A DNA stretch of 20,184 nt from Conidiobolus incongruus B7586 (lineage: Eukaryota; Entomophthoromycota; Entomophthoromycetes; Entomophthorales; Conidiobolaceae): NCBI GenBank assembly GCA_000697335.1, contig JNEM01014138.1, positions 1 to 20,184 of the forward strand. Reading direction: 5' to 3'. This document shows positions 9,270 to 19,208 of the stretch, piece by piece. A program made the position numbers and the translations under genes. The notes beneath the pieces are model-generated. The model saw nothing but the letters and a program-made list of their open reading frames with translations, did not search any database and was not told the origin of the DNA. Every line of letters begins with the position of its first letter. The stretch's first letter is position 1.

Positions 9270-12200
9270 TCACTGCACACTGCACTTTTCGTCGCCATTA
9301 CCCCCTTGGTCAGATTTACCAGCTCGTGCGTACCAGTAGTCGGCTTGCTCGAGATCCACGGGCTTACCCTGGCCTTCGCTGTAGCATGCAGCTAATCTTC
9401 GCTGAGCATCCGCGACACCTTGGTGAGCTGCTTTTTCGTACCATTCAGCAGCTTTGTCAAAATCTTGGGGTACTCCTAAACCGTGGTAATAGCAAATACC
9501 TAATGAAGTTTGACCGTTGGGGCTTCCTTGCTCTGCAGCTTTTGCATACCAGTAAGCAGCCTGATCATAGTCTTGTGGTGTACCATGGCCAAAGAAGTAA
9601 CATGTTCCAAGATTTGTTTGAGCTTCTGGATACCCTTGTTGCGCGGCACGTTCAAACCACATCTTAGCTTTACTGTAGTGATGCTCCACACCACAACCGA
9701 GATAATAGCAAGTACCCAAATTAGTTTGAGCTTCGGCGTGACCTTGCTTGGCGCTCTTCTCATACCACTGCACAGCACGTGTAAAATCTTGACGAACTCC
9801 CAATCCGTAGTATCTACTATAGCCGACACTATTCTGAGCAGATGCACATCCCTGCTCGGCGGCTTTCTTGTACCAGTGGACAGCTTTTTCGTGATCTTTC
9901 TTCACTCCATGCCCATTTTCGTAGCATATACCGAGATAGTTTTGGGCTTGAGCGTGTCCCGCTTCACCAGCACTTTCAAACCATGGAACTGCTTTTTCGT
10001 ACTGTTTGAGAATGTAAAGGCAGTAACCCATACCGTACTTAGCGTCGATATTACCTTGGTCTGCGGCTTTTTGGTACCAGATCATCGCTTTCTTCAAACT
10101 TTGTTCCGTTCCGAGACCAAAGCAATATCCATCGGCAAGCTTGTTTTGAGCTCCCGAATGATTTTGCTGTGCAGCTTTTTCGTACCATTTCATTGCGATT
10201 TCGTGATTTTGTTCCGCTCCTTTACCTAATGAATAGCAAGTCCCCAAACTCGCTTGGGCATCTGCGTTGCCAGCAGATGCTGATCTATGATACCAGTACA
10301 CTGCAGATTGAGGGTCTCTTGATGTACCAACACCATTCATATAGCAATGACCAAGGTCTGCCTGGGAATCGATATGACCTGCTTTGGCTGCAGTTTCGAG
10401 CCATGAGAAAGCTTGGAAAGGGTCTTGTTGCACTGCTCTTCCTTCTTGGTACCAGAGACCTAATTGATGCTGGGCAGGGTGATAGTTACGGTTAACAGCC
10501 ATATTGAGGAGATTGTATGCTTTAACAAGATCTGTTCGAACACCCTTACCACGATAGTAACAGAGAGCAAGTAGGGTTTGTGCCTCGGGCAAATTCTGCT
10601 CAACCGCTCGTTTGTAAAGCTGAACAGCTCTTTCGTAAGATTGCTTAACACCAATGCCTTTTTCAAAACATCTCCCATAACTTGTCAAAGCTTCACCATG
10701 ATTCAGATCACTTGCCATTTTATAATAAGCACATGCCTTAAAGACATCTTTTTTAGGTAACCCAATACCATTTTCATAGCATCGTCCAACGTGATACATT
10801 CCATCAGCTGATCCAAGTTCAGCAGCTGTCAAGTACCATTGGAGTGCACGCTGTAAATCTTTGTGAGTACCTCTTCCAATTTCGAAACAAGCACCAAGAT
10901 GCTTTTGGGCTGGTGTATATCCTTGCTCTGCAGCTTTTGTGTACCATTCAACAGCCATTTCAAAATCTCTGGGAACACCTCTACCGTGGTAGTATGAATA
11001 TCCTAAATTGTATTGGGCAGTCATAAATCCTTGATTAGCACCTCTTTCGTACCAAACAGCTGCCTCTTCGTAACTTTGATTCGTACCCAAGCCGAAATAG
11101 TGGCAGTCTCCTAATTTGTTTTGAGCGGTGGGATCACGTTGAAGAGCAGCTCTTTCAAACCATTTAATCGCCATTTTATAATCCTGAGGAGTGCCATAAC
11201 TATTATAGTGACAATAAGCTAAACTCGTTTGTGCTTCCACATTACCTTGCTCCGCGGCTTTCGTGTACCATTCAACTGCTTTGGCATAGCTTTGCTTTGC
11301 ACCTTTACCGTAACAATAACAATCACCAAGTCGATTTCTAGCTGGGGCATTACCTTGTTCAGCAGATTTTTTGAACCAGTGGACTGCTTTTTCGTGGTTC
11401 TGTTTCACTCCTAGTCCAGATGCAAAGCAATAACCTAAGCTGTATTGAGCAAGTGCATGACCTTGATTAGCTCCTTTCTTGTACCAGAAGTATGCTCTAG
11501 ATGGATAGGATCTTACACCAATACCGTACAAGTAACAATCACCCAATTTTGCCTGTGCTCCTGCATGTCCTTGCTCAGCAGCTTTGGAGTACCATTTGGC
11601 GGCTAAACTTTGATGACGTGAATCACGTAAACCAAATTGACCACCTCTTAAAGTCAGCGGATTACTGTTTAAAATATCAGATCCTGTGCTAGGTAAATGG
11701 TTGGCACTTTGTGGCACCCCCATATCAATACCACGATCATGTTCTCTCCTCACTCCTCTTCCATTTTCGTAGCATAGACCTAAGCTGTATTGAGCATGGG
11801 AGTGTCCTTTCTTAGCAGCTTTCTCATACCATTTAACGGCTTTGAAGTAGTCTTGCGTGGTTCCTAATCAGATATAGTAACAATCCGCAAGGTTGGCCTG
11901 ACTGGCGACCAATCCACGTTCTGCGGCAGTTTTAAAGAACTGGAAGGCCTTTTCGTAATCTTCACGATTGGAGTGACCAGTATCATTCATACCTAAAGAA
12001 TACGACGATGCCACATCGCCCTGTTGAGCTGCACGATCGTACCACTGCATTGCAATTTCATAATTTCTCTTAGTTCCGAGACCAAAGTAATAGCAGTCAC
12101 CCAATCTGTTTTGAGCACCAGAATGTCCTTGTTTTGCAGCCTTCTCATACCACTCAATAGCCTTGCTATAGCTTTGGACTACACCGTGGCCGTTGTAGTA

Positions 12201-13736
12201 AAAGTACCCGAGGAAGTATTGCGCCGACGTATCGCCTTGCTCCGCGGCCTTTTCGTACCATTCGGCAGCTTGTAAAAAGTCCTGAACTTTTCCAAGTCCG
12301 TATTCGTAACAGTGGCCGAGCGCTGTCAGTGCGGGTCCAGTACCCGATTCGGCGGCCTTTTCAAACCAGAATGCTGCGAGACGATAATCTTTGGGCTTAC
12401 CGTGACCGTATCTGAAGCATACACCTAATTTGTATCTGGCTTCGGGACTTCCTCTGTGTGCTGCCAATTCATAGTGCTCTGCAGCAGCTTCTCGGTTCTG
12501 AGGTACGCCTAATCCATCGTAGTAGCAGTTTCCTAAAATCACTTGACTCTGAACACTTTCTCTGTGGTAAGCATCGTCAAATTCAGTGGCTGCTCTGGAC
12601 CCGGCACGCGAATGACCCGATCGCGATTCCTGACTGGATTTTTCTGCAGGATCAAGCAGATGGTTAGAGCTACGATGTCCGCTGATGTTAGAGAATGGTG
12701 CGATACTCGACTTCATCGATCTCGGCTTTCCGAGAAGATTTGATCTGGACTGTTTGTGGAGGTTATAGTTTTTGGATACCAGCGTCTTTAGAGCTGCTTT
12801 CGCAGTTCTACGATAGTCAGGATGGTCTGCTAAACACCGCCTCATAACTCGGTAAAATGGATCAGGAATCACATGCGGCATTTCATACGGAGATAGATGG
12901 GGCAATTGGTGAGCTAGTAGATGGTTTGTATCGCTGAAATGAACCACACGCACGGACAATCGGTTGATTCCCTTCAAAGTGTTGTATGCTATCTGATACA
13001 TGAGTGTACCTACCTGGAAGAGATCGTCTTTTTGCGCTGTCGGAATAACTGTCCTCAAGAAGAAAATACGGTTCATCCAACTAGGAGTTGGTATTCCCTT
13101 TGCAGGTAACCATGTCAAATATGCCAATTTGTTATTATTCGTATCTTTTTTAATGTTATAACATAGCACTACTCGCCAACCCCTTATTTCGGGGGATCTC
13201 TGGAGTATTATAGATCCTTGGTTTAGTTGAATTCTTAGATTTGCTAGCTTGTGAACATTGTGCAAATGCTTGAGACCTGTGAATAATTGGATGTTATGCA
13301 TGAGCTTTATGTTCCAGTCTTTGAATATGGATCGGTTGGGGGCATTGAGCCAATGGCGATAGTCCATACTAAATATCGTTGTAATACGCCTGTCTGAATG
13401 TATTGTGGTGAAGTAATGAATTTTTAAGATTAATGTTCTAGTTCTCGTGTCTATTAGTTTACGTATATATCGCTTGACACCGATCAATGCCCAGTCGTAT
13501 TCCTCCAACCGACTTGGCAAGAGCCCTCCAGGGGATGATGGAGTAGAATCGAATTCACCATGAGCAAATTTGCCCATAGGTTTCATGAGCTGATAGGTCA
13601 AAATACAAGTGGAAGTACTTCGAGTCATTTTCGAAGTTTCCAATTTTTTGGATTCATTCTTTTTGATATAAGACTCTAACCCCGGTACCGATAACGTTAA
13701 ATCTAAGCAAGGCTCCGAAAATAATTCAAACGCCAT
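9270..13736 (-). CDS. Kinase-like/Sel1-repeat protein, one in-frame TGA
   Basis: One gene, 1,488 codon positions, interrupted by a single TGA at codon 623 (11868-11870); both halves are in the same frame. Residues about 80-320 look like a degenerate protein kinase: GLKHLH (154-159) resembles the helix before the catalytic loop, DDLFQVGTLMYQIA (237-250) the 'DIWSLG' region, and RVMRRCLADHPDYRR (296-310) the last subdomain. HRD and DFG are not recognisable, so catalysis is unlikely. A serine-rich linker (330-390) leads to 29 Sel1 repeats of about 36 residues (helix pairs that scaffold proteins, as in Hrd3/SEL1L and Skt5/Chs4). There is no signal peptide or membrane segment. The tail ends CSVQ, a possible prenylation box. 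The downstream half lacks a plausible independent start: it opens at a GTG-type codon and starts mid-repeat. Options are a recent nonsense mutation, stop readthrough or a sequence error. No other gene in the cluster suggests its partner. Confidence 0.8.
11603..11731 (-). other. 129-nt candidate exitron or retained intron in Sel1 repeat 8
   Basis: On the minus strand the segment opens with GTATTG and ends TTTAG, with a CTGAC branch-like element about 55 bases before the acceptor. It is 129 nt (43 codons), has no in-frame stop, and has coding-like base composition. Removing it joins EHDR to AAKWYSKAAEQG and restores a Sel1 repeat of exactly 36 residues. Left in, it adds a 43-residue loop. All other introns seen here are 48-69 nt and AT-rich, so it could equally be a true protein insertion. 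Confidence 0.5.
11868..11870 (-). other. In-frame TGA inside Sel1 repeat 7
   Basis: The context is TAT ATC TGA TTA GGA ACC. Aligned with the other repeats (CYYFGLGT and similar), the TGA occupies the conserved glycine, normally GGN; GGA to TGA is one base. The frame then stays open for 865 codons. No GT-AG intron that spares the repeat could be placed around it. The gene's own final stop is also TGA, so a general reassignment of TGA is not indicated. Confidence 0.85.
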
Positions 13737-16381
13737 AATTTTTCAAAACTATTATATATTATATACTTTAATTCACAAACTTTAAATTATTTCAATTTAT
13801 TGAATCGATGCTTATCGTCTTTTTATTATATTAAAATTTCAAAAACATTACCAATTAATTAGATAGAATAAGTATTTATACCTAATCCTTACTATGATAT
13901 CAGCCTACCACTAGTATGAATCAACATAGTATTGTTTCAAGAGAATGTTATTAAACAAACATTCCAATCCCCCTGAACCGAATTCATCATAACTCAAAAA
14001 TAGAATATTTCTCCTCTGACCAATTACATCTCCAACAAATTCTCGAGTGATTACATTAATTAGTAAAAGTGATATTTAGGGAGAAAATTCTAATTTCATC
14101 TAATTCATTTAGGGGTTTGTTATATATTTTTTACAAATTAATCGTTATAACCTAATATGAAAGAGTATCATATTTTATTGTATTACTTTTTGGATAGTAT
14201 TTAATTCTATCCAATTTGCAATCATTCATGATCTGTTCTAGATATCATAATAAACATTTGTAAGTATTGTGATTGGTAATAGCAACGTGTATAGATTCCA
14301 AGAAGGTTAATTTGATAACTTCTAGCAATTGAACTAGATCCTCTTTCAAAACATCTATCAATTGTAAAATTACATAGATTCAATTTATGTAGTTTGATAA
14401 TGTTTGGGTTAATCAAAACCCTGTGAATATTACTAATTTAAACAAATAACTATTTTATTTGATATATTATCAACTAAGGTTCATAATTAAACTCCATTGA
14501 TCTTATGAATCATTTATATATTTTTTGACTATCATTTTTATTTGATAATTTGAGATCGATTAACTTTGTTCAAATCAAATTATAGAGTTATTCAACTAAT
14601 TCCAACCATATTCCTGATAATATGTGGAAGATCATTGACTAAATCTAGACATTTCCTATTCAACCATCAATTTTCGATCCTTTATATTCAAAATGATAAT
14701 TTAAATAATGATTGATTTTTGTTCGTATTGTTTAAGAATGTTAAGCATCATTTATCAATACAAATATGGGATGTTAAATTGGATAGTTGAAATTGATTTT
14801 TTATTAATTTTTTAGGGTTTGATGAATTATTAAATTTTTAATATAACCTTAATATGATTCATTTTATGGCTCTTGTATCTAAAATTTATTAAAAGGAGGA
14901 ATATATATCAGGTAATGATAAAGTTAATTAAATTAACTTGTTAATACAATATATATATAAATATGGAATATAGCATTGTTGGTAAATTTCAAGTAAAGTT
15001 AAAAAGTTATTTTAATAAGATATATTGAATTAATTTTATAGAAAAGATTACCCAAATTCAAAGTATTAGAGAATCTAATACACGCGATATAATATCAATA
15101 ATAGCTATAATTTTTGTTTATCTTTATCAGATAGCTATACAATATGTCCTAATAGACATAGTATGTAATTGATTAAACTATCCTTAAAATCTCCAAATCG
15201 AATTGGCAAATATAAAATTATAATAATTACAAAACTAAATAAACCCAAATAATTTAGGTTTAAATCTTTGATATTATCAACCTAAGCTAGTCTTTTATTT
15301 TGATTTGGTAAGTTATTATACACATTAATATTTGTAAATTTAATATTTTTGTATTATGAGTGTTTATCAGAGTAATAATTTGGATATAGCTAGTTTAGTA
15401 TACATAACTGATAATCCTATAATATTCGCTATATCACTATTATTTTATGATCAAATCTAATCATTTTGAAAATTAATCATACTAACAATAATTGATTTAG
15501 TTTTTTATTAATTAGCAATTATTAAAATTACCTTTTTTTATATAATTAAATTTGTACATAGAATACTATTCTATTTCATCAAATATATATCGAAGGTTTT
15601 TTAAACTAAAGAAAAAGTGATAAAATAATATCAATATAATTAATATGATTGAAAATTGAATCCCTTTTAGGTGAAATTTTTGTATAAAATTCCAACAAAC
15701 CTTGCATTAATTCCATGTCCAATGATATTAACAATGGTATAGTCCTTATTATTAATTACATGCATCTAACTATCAGATTTACCAAATCTAAATCTCATCA
15801 GTTAATACTATAATAGCTAAATATTCTATTGATGATTAGGTTTACATTGTATTCTTCGAGGTGACTTGTTTAAGGATTGAAATTGAATAATAATTTGCTA
15901 ACTAGATTGGATAAGTGAAAAAATTAAGGTTTGAGAAATATTGAAATATAATTATCCTTGAGCATTAATTATTATGCTGAATATCATTACAAGAAAATAA
16001 TATTGACTAGGAAGGTGAAATCATTGAGCTTATGTTGGATTGATTTGATTCAACAATATTTATCTTTCTATCAATAATTTTTTTGCATTTAATTCAGTTT
16101 AATCACAATTTAAACCTAATATATACTTTATAATGTAAGTATTTTAGATTGATTTAATTTATTAAAAATATATAAAGTGAAAACTAAAACTATTCTACAT
16201 ATACAAAGTTTATCAAATTATTCAATTGTTAAAATATTATTAATTGATTAGAAATCAATTGCAATATATTACTAATTCCAAACTCAATTTATCCCATAAT
16301 TTTTAATAATGTAAAGGTTTCAATTGAAAGAGTTAAATATAGGTGACAGAATATAAATATTGAAATCAAAAGTATTATTCA
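13737..16381. other. Divergent 2.6-kb AT-rich spacer (Sel1 gene / MLH1)
   Basis: No exon, tRNA or known element could be supported on either strand; the 64-codon minus frame at 14222-14416 has no recognisable features. It must contain both promoters. CCAAT-like pentamers occur near 13850 and 14024. An inverted repeat, TTAGGTT/AACCTAA, lies at 15254-15285. CG dinucleotides are present at intervals, so this spacer differs in kind from the left island. Confidence 0.55.
15254..15285. repeat. Inverted repeat TTAGGTT/AACCTAA
   Basis: Seven-base perfect arms at 15254-15260 and 15279-15285 with an 18-base spacer, in the middle of the spacer. It may be a dyad binding site or a chance match; nothing adjacent explains it. 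Confidence 0.3.
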
Positions 16382-18949
16382 ATGATTATGGATCAATTAC
16401 CAAGTATTAAAAAACTTGACGATACTGTTATCAATAGAATTGCAGCTGGTGAAGTAGGTCTTAAAATTTCCAGTAATATTTTATATTAATAGTTAATTGT
16501 AGGTAATTCAAACACCAGCGCATTGTATTAAAGAATTAGTTGAAAATTGTTTGGATGCTGGAGCAACTCGCGTCGAAATCACTTGCAATTCTGGCGGTTT
16601 GAAATCAATTGTGGTGTCTGACAATGGCTCCGGCATTCAATATTGTGATTTGCCTCTGTTGTGTCAAAGATTTACGACGAGTAAAATTGCCAATTATGAA
16701 GATTTGAATCAGTTGAATACGAGGGGATTTCGGGGGGAGGCTTTGGCTAGTATTAGTTACGTTAGTCATGTGAAAGTGAAAACGAGGACTGCTCAAAGTG
16801 ATACGGCTTTTGAGTAATTAAATATTTTTGTCCAAATTATTGCAGTAATAATAGTTAATTTTAGAGCTGCTTACGAAATGGGAGAACTCGTACCTCTCAG
16901 ACCTGGCGCATCTAAAGATCCAATACCTTGTGCAGGAAATAAAGGTACAACCATCACGGTAATTATAGATGGATATTCAATACAACGCTTGGACCTAAAT
17001 CAATGAATATAGGTAGAAGATATATTCTATAACTCAGCCATGAGGCGCCCATCAATCGGAAATGCCAAAGACTGCTATCAAAAAATTCTCCATGTACTAA
17101 AACCTTTTGCAATTCACCACTATGAAAACTTATCTTTAAGTTTGAAACGCTCTTCTAATGTAGCTCCTGATCTCCATACTACATCCAGTAAAAATCAGTT
17201 TGATAAAATAGCTCAAGTATATGGTGCCAATATTGTCAAACATTTATTACCGTTGGGAGGTGAAGATAGAGAGTTGGAGATGGAAAGAGGATACAAGCTT
17301 AAAGGATATGCGACTAAATTAAGTTATACTAGTAAATCAATGCATTTGATCTGTTTTATCAATGGTAGCCCTTATATATATATATATATATATTTATCCA
17401 ATTATTAATTTTCAATATTTAATTCATTAATAGATCGATGTGTCGAGTGGGAGAGATTAAAGAGAGCAATTAAATTTTTATACTCTAGTTTATTACCTAA
17501 AAATACTCAATACCCATTTATTTATCTCAATTTTACTATAGACCCTACTTTAGTTGAAGTCAATGTCCATCCCACTAAGAAGGAGGTCATTGTGATGGAT
17601 GAAGAGGATGTGATCAAATGGGTAGTTAATACCATTGAATCTCAATTAGAATCTTCAACTACTACTGTTCCCAATCCATTACCATCTCCGGTAAATCAAA
17701 CATTTTTATTTTGAAAATATTTTGTATTAATTAACTCGCAGGTTATGAGTTTAAAGCCATCAACGTCGTATGAAAACGGTGATAAAGACACATTTAACAG
17801 TCCAGCGCTCAAAAAACCACTCAAACCGTATCAACTCATCCATACTGATCCTAAGACGCGTCATATTCAAACTGCATCGGGTAAACCATTACCTAAGTTG
17901 AGGGAACCATCTCCAGATTGCACCGAAATTTCACCCAATCAGTTGACCAGTATCCAAGAATTATCACAAGAATTTATTAATTATTTATCATCAGGTAATT
18001 CTTTAATATAGAATATTATTATAATCTATTTGCTAATATCTTATAGATTTGATCTATATGATTTCTAATCATATCTGGGTAGGTAATTTACAATATCCCC
18101 ATGCTTCAGCTCTAATTCAATGCGATACCAAATTATATATGGTCAATTACTCATATTTGAGGTACCTATTTATTCCAATTTTTTCATTCTTATAAAAATA
18201 CTAATTACTTAAATATAGTGAGAGGTTAATCTACTGGCGAAGTCTCAAACTTTTTGGACAGTTTAAACTAATCGAAATCGATCCTCCCGTTCCAATTTCA
18301 GCATTTTTTGATAAATATGTAGAAAAATTGCCAACCAACGAGAGACAAAGTGTTGATCCATCGCTATCCCAAGTAAGTATAAAAGTCTATAAATATATGT
18401 TATATTCCAATATTGATGCAGTTCTTAGGGCTTAATGACACAGCTATCTCAATTCAAAGACATGTTGAAAGAATACTTCCAAATAGTCATTAATGATCGT
18501 CTTGAATTGATTGGAATACCTGAATTGTTACCAAATCACATACCCAAAATTAGGCACTTTCCGAAATTTTTTTATCAGCTGGCAACTAAGGTAATTGAAA
18601 CTGTTGTTGACAATAATTATAAATTAATTACGGTTGTCACTAGGTTAATTGGAATGATGAGAAGGGATGCTTCCACACTTTGATTCTATCTCTATGTGAA
18701 CTTTACCAACTCCGACCTTCTCCAATATCCCTTTCTAACGAAACTACTAAATCTTTAAAATCTGAGCATGATCAATATCTCCAATTCCAATTCTTTCCAT
18801 TAATTAAGAAGACTTTTAACAAATTTCAGAACAAGGGTGAGAGTAATGAGGGTGATTTGATCAATCGAATACCTTTTCAATCACATGCTGAAGAGGTTAT
18901 ACAGCTGGCAGAGTTGAAGGATTTGTATAAAGTATTTGAGAGATGTTAG
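16382..18949 (+). CDS. DNA mismatch repair protein MLH1 (ten exons)
   Basis: MutL homologue that dimerises with Pms1/Pms2 and links mismatch recognition to nicking and excision in the nucleus. Exons: 16382-16453, 16503-16813, 16865-16958, 17013-17364, 17434-17690, 17742-17994, 18047-18161, 18219-18372, 18429-18590, 18644-18949. Introns are GT-AG, 49-69 nt, with consistent phases; intron 7 has a TACTAAT branch site. The product is 691 residues. GHKL ATPase motifs are intact: INRIAAGEV (17-25), KELVENCLDAGA (34-45, catalytic Glu35 and Mg-binding Asn39), DNGSGI (64-69), TTSKI (82-86), GFRGEAL (99-105). NVHPTKKEV (320-328) closes the N-terminal half. A short linker precedes the C-terminal dimerisation domain, which includes LATKVNWNDEKGCF and the invariant FERC end that contributes to the partner's endonuclease site. 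Length is below human (756) and yeast (769), mostly in the linker. ATGs at 16382 and 16388 are both usable starts. It converges on STT3. Confidence 0.95.
17373..17393 (+). repeat. (TA)10 microsatellite in MLH1 intron 4
   Basis: About ten and a half TA units lie eight bases downstream of the donor GTAGCC. This makes intron 4 the longest of the gene (69 nt, the others 49-57). If the intron were retained the frame would read a short Tyr-Ile run and then stop. Confidence 0.9.
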
Positions 18950-18964
18950 TTGTGCTTTATATTC

Positions 18965-18970
18965 AATAAA
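18965..18970 (+). terminator. Candidate poly(A) signal of MLH1
   Basis: AATAAA starts 16 bases after the TAG stop at 18947-18949, leaving a short 3' UTR before the convergent STT3 gene. It is the canonical hexamer, with the usual caution for AT-rich DNA. Confidence 0.4.
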
Positions 18971-19208
18971 ATCAATTGATTATTTGTTTGTATAGAGCTT
19001 CATCTTATTTTGTTAATTTTCTCGGATGTATTAAAAATGTATCGAAATGACTATATTACATCCATTAAATTCAAAAATGAATTATTTTGGATAGAGTTTA
19101 ATATTATCAATAAAAAAAATATTATATATAAAATTGAAAATATAAGAATTATAATATTAATTTTGATATGATTTATAATTGCTATAGAATAATAATAAAA
19201 CTTGAAGC

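Larger units (their letters stand above)
9309..12557 (-). repeat. Array of 29 Sel1-like repeats
   Basis: The coding array has a 108-base (36-residue) period with consensus resembling AQ..LG.CYY.G.GV.QDY.KAV.WYEKAAEQG. Repeats 1-6 lie before the TGA, repeat 7 contains it, and 22 follow. Repeat 6 is degenerate (35 residues; the CYYxGxG core is replaced by MNDTGHS). Repeat 8 carries a 43-codon insertion. Repeat 23 is shortened at its loop. Repeats 4-5 and 21-22 resemble each other more than their neighbours, a hint of duplication in blocks, judged by eye only. Confidence 0.9.

Noticed and set aside
9510-10229. Plus-strand 239-codon open frame opposite the Sel1 array
   Set aside because: It is an antisense shadow. 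The 108-base period and codon make-up of the repeats keep the opposite strand open, and several similar shadows lie along the array. The peptide has no family features.
9270-11753. The downstream Sel1 half as an independent gene
   Set aside because: It would start at a GTG in the middle of repeat 8 with no promoter space, and the frame runs on upstream through repeats 8 and 7 to the TGA. It is better read as the second part of one gene.
11840-11930. An intron that would remove the TGA
   Set aside because: GT donors upstream and AG acceptors downstream exist, but every pairing tried deletes conserved repeat residues or loses the 36-residue register.
9270-13736. General reassignment of TGA to an amino acid
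   Set aside because: The same gene ends at a TGA, only one internal TGA is seen, and the other genes read normally with TAA or TAG stops. A glycine reassignment is not known in fungal nuclei.
14222-14416. 64-codon minus-strand open frame
   Set aside because: It has no recognisable motif, splice partners or coding bias, and sits in a spacer where frames of this size are expected.
16605-16796. Minus-strand open frame opposite MLH1 exon 2
   Set aside because: Antisense shadow of a strongly conserved ATPase exon.
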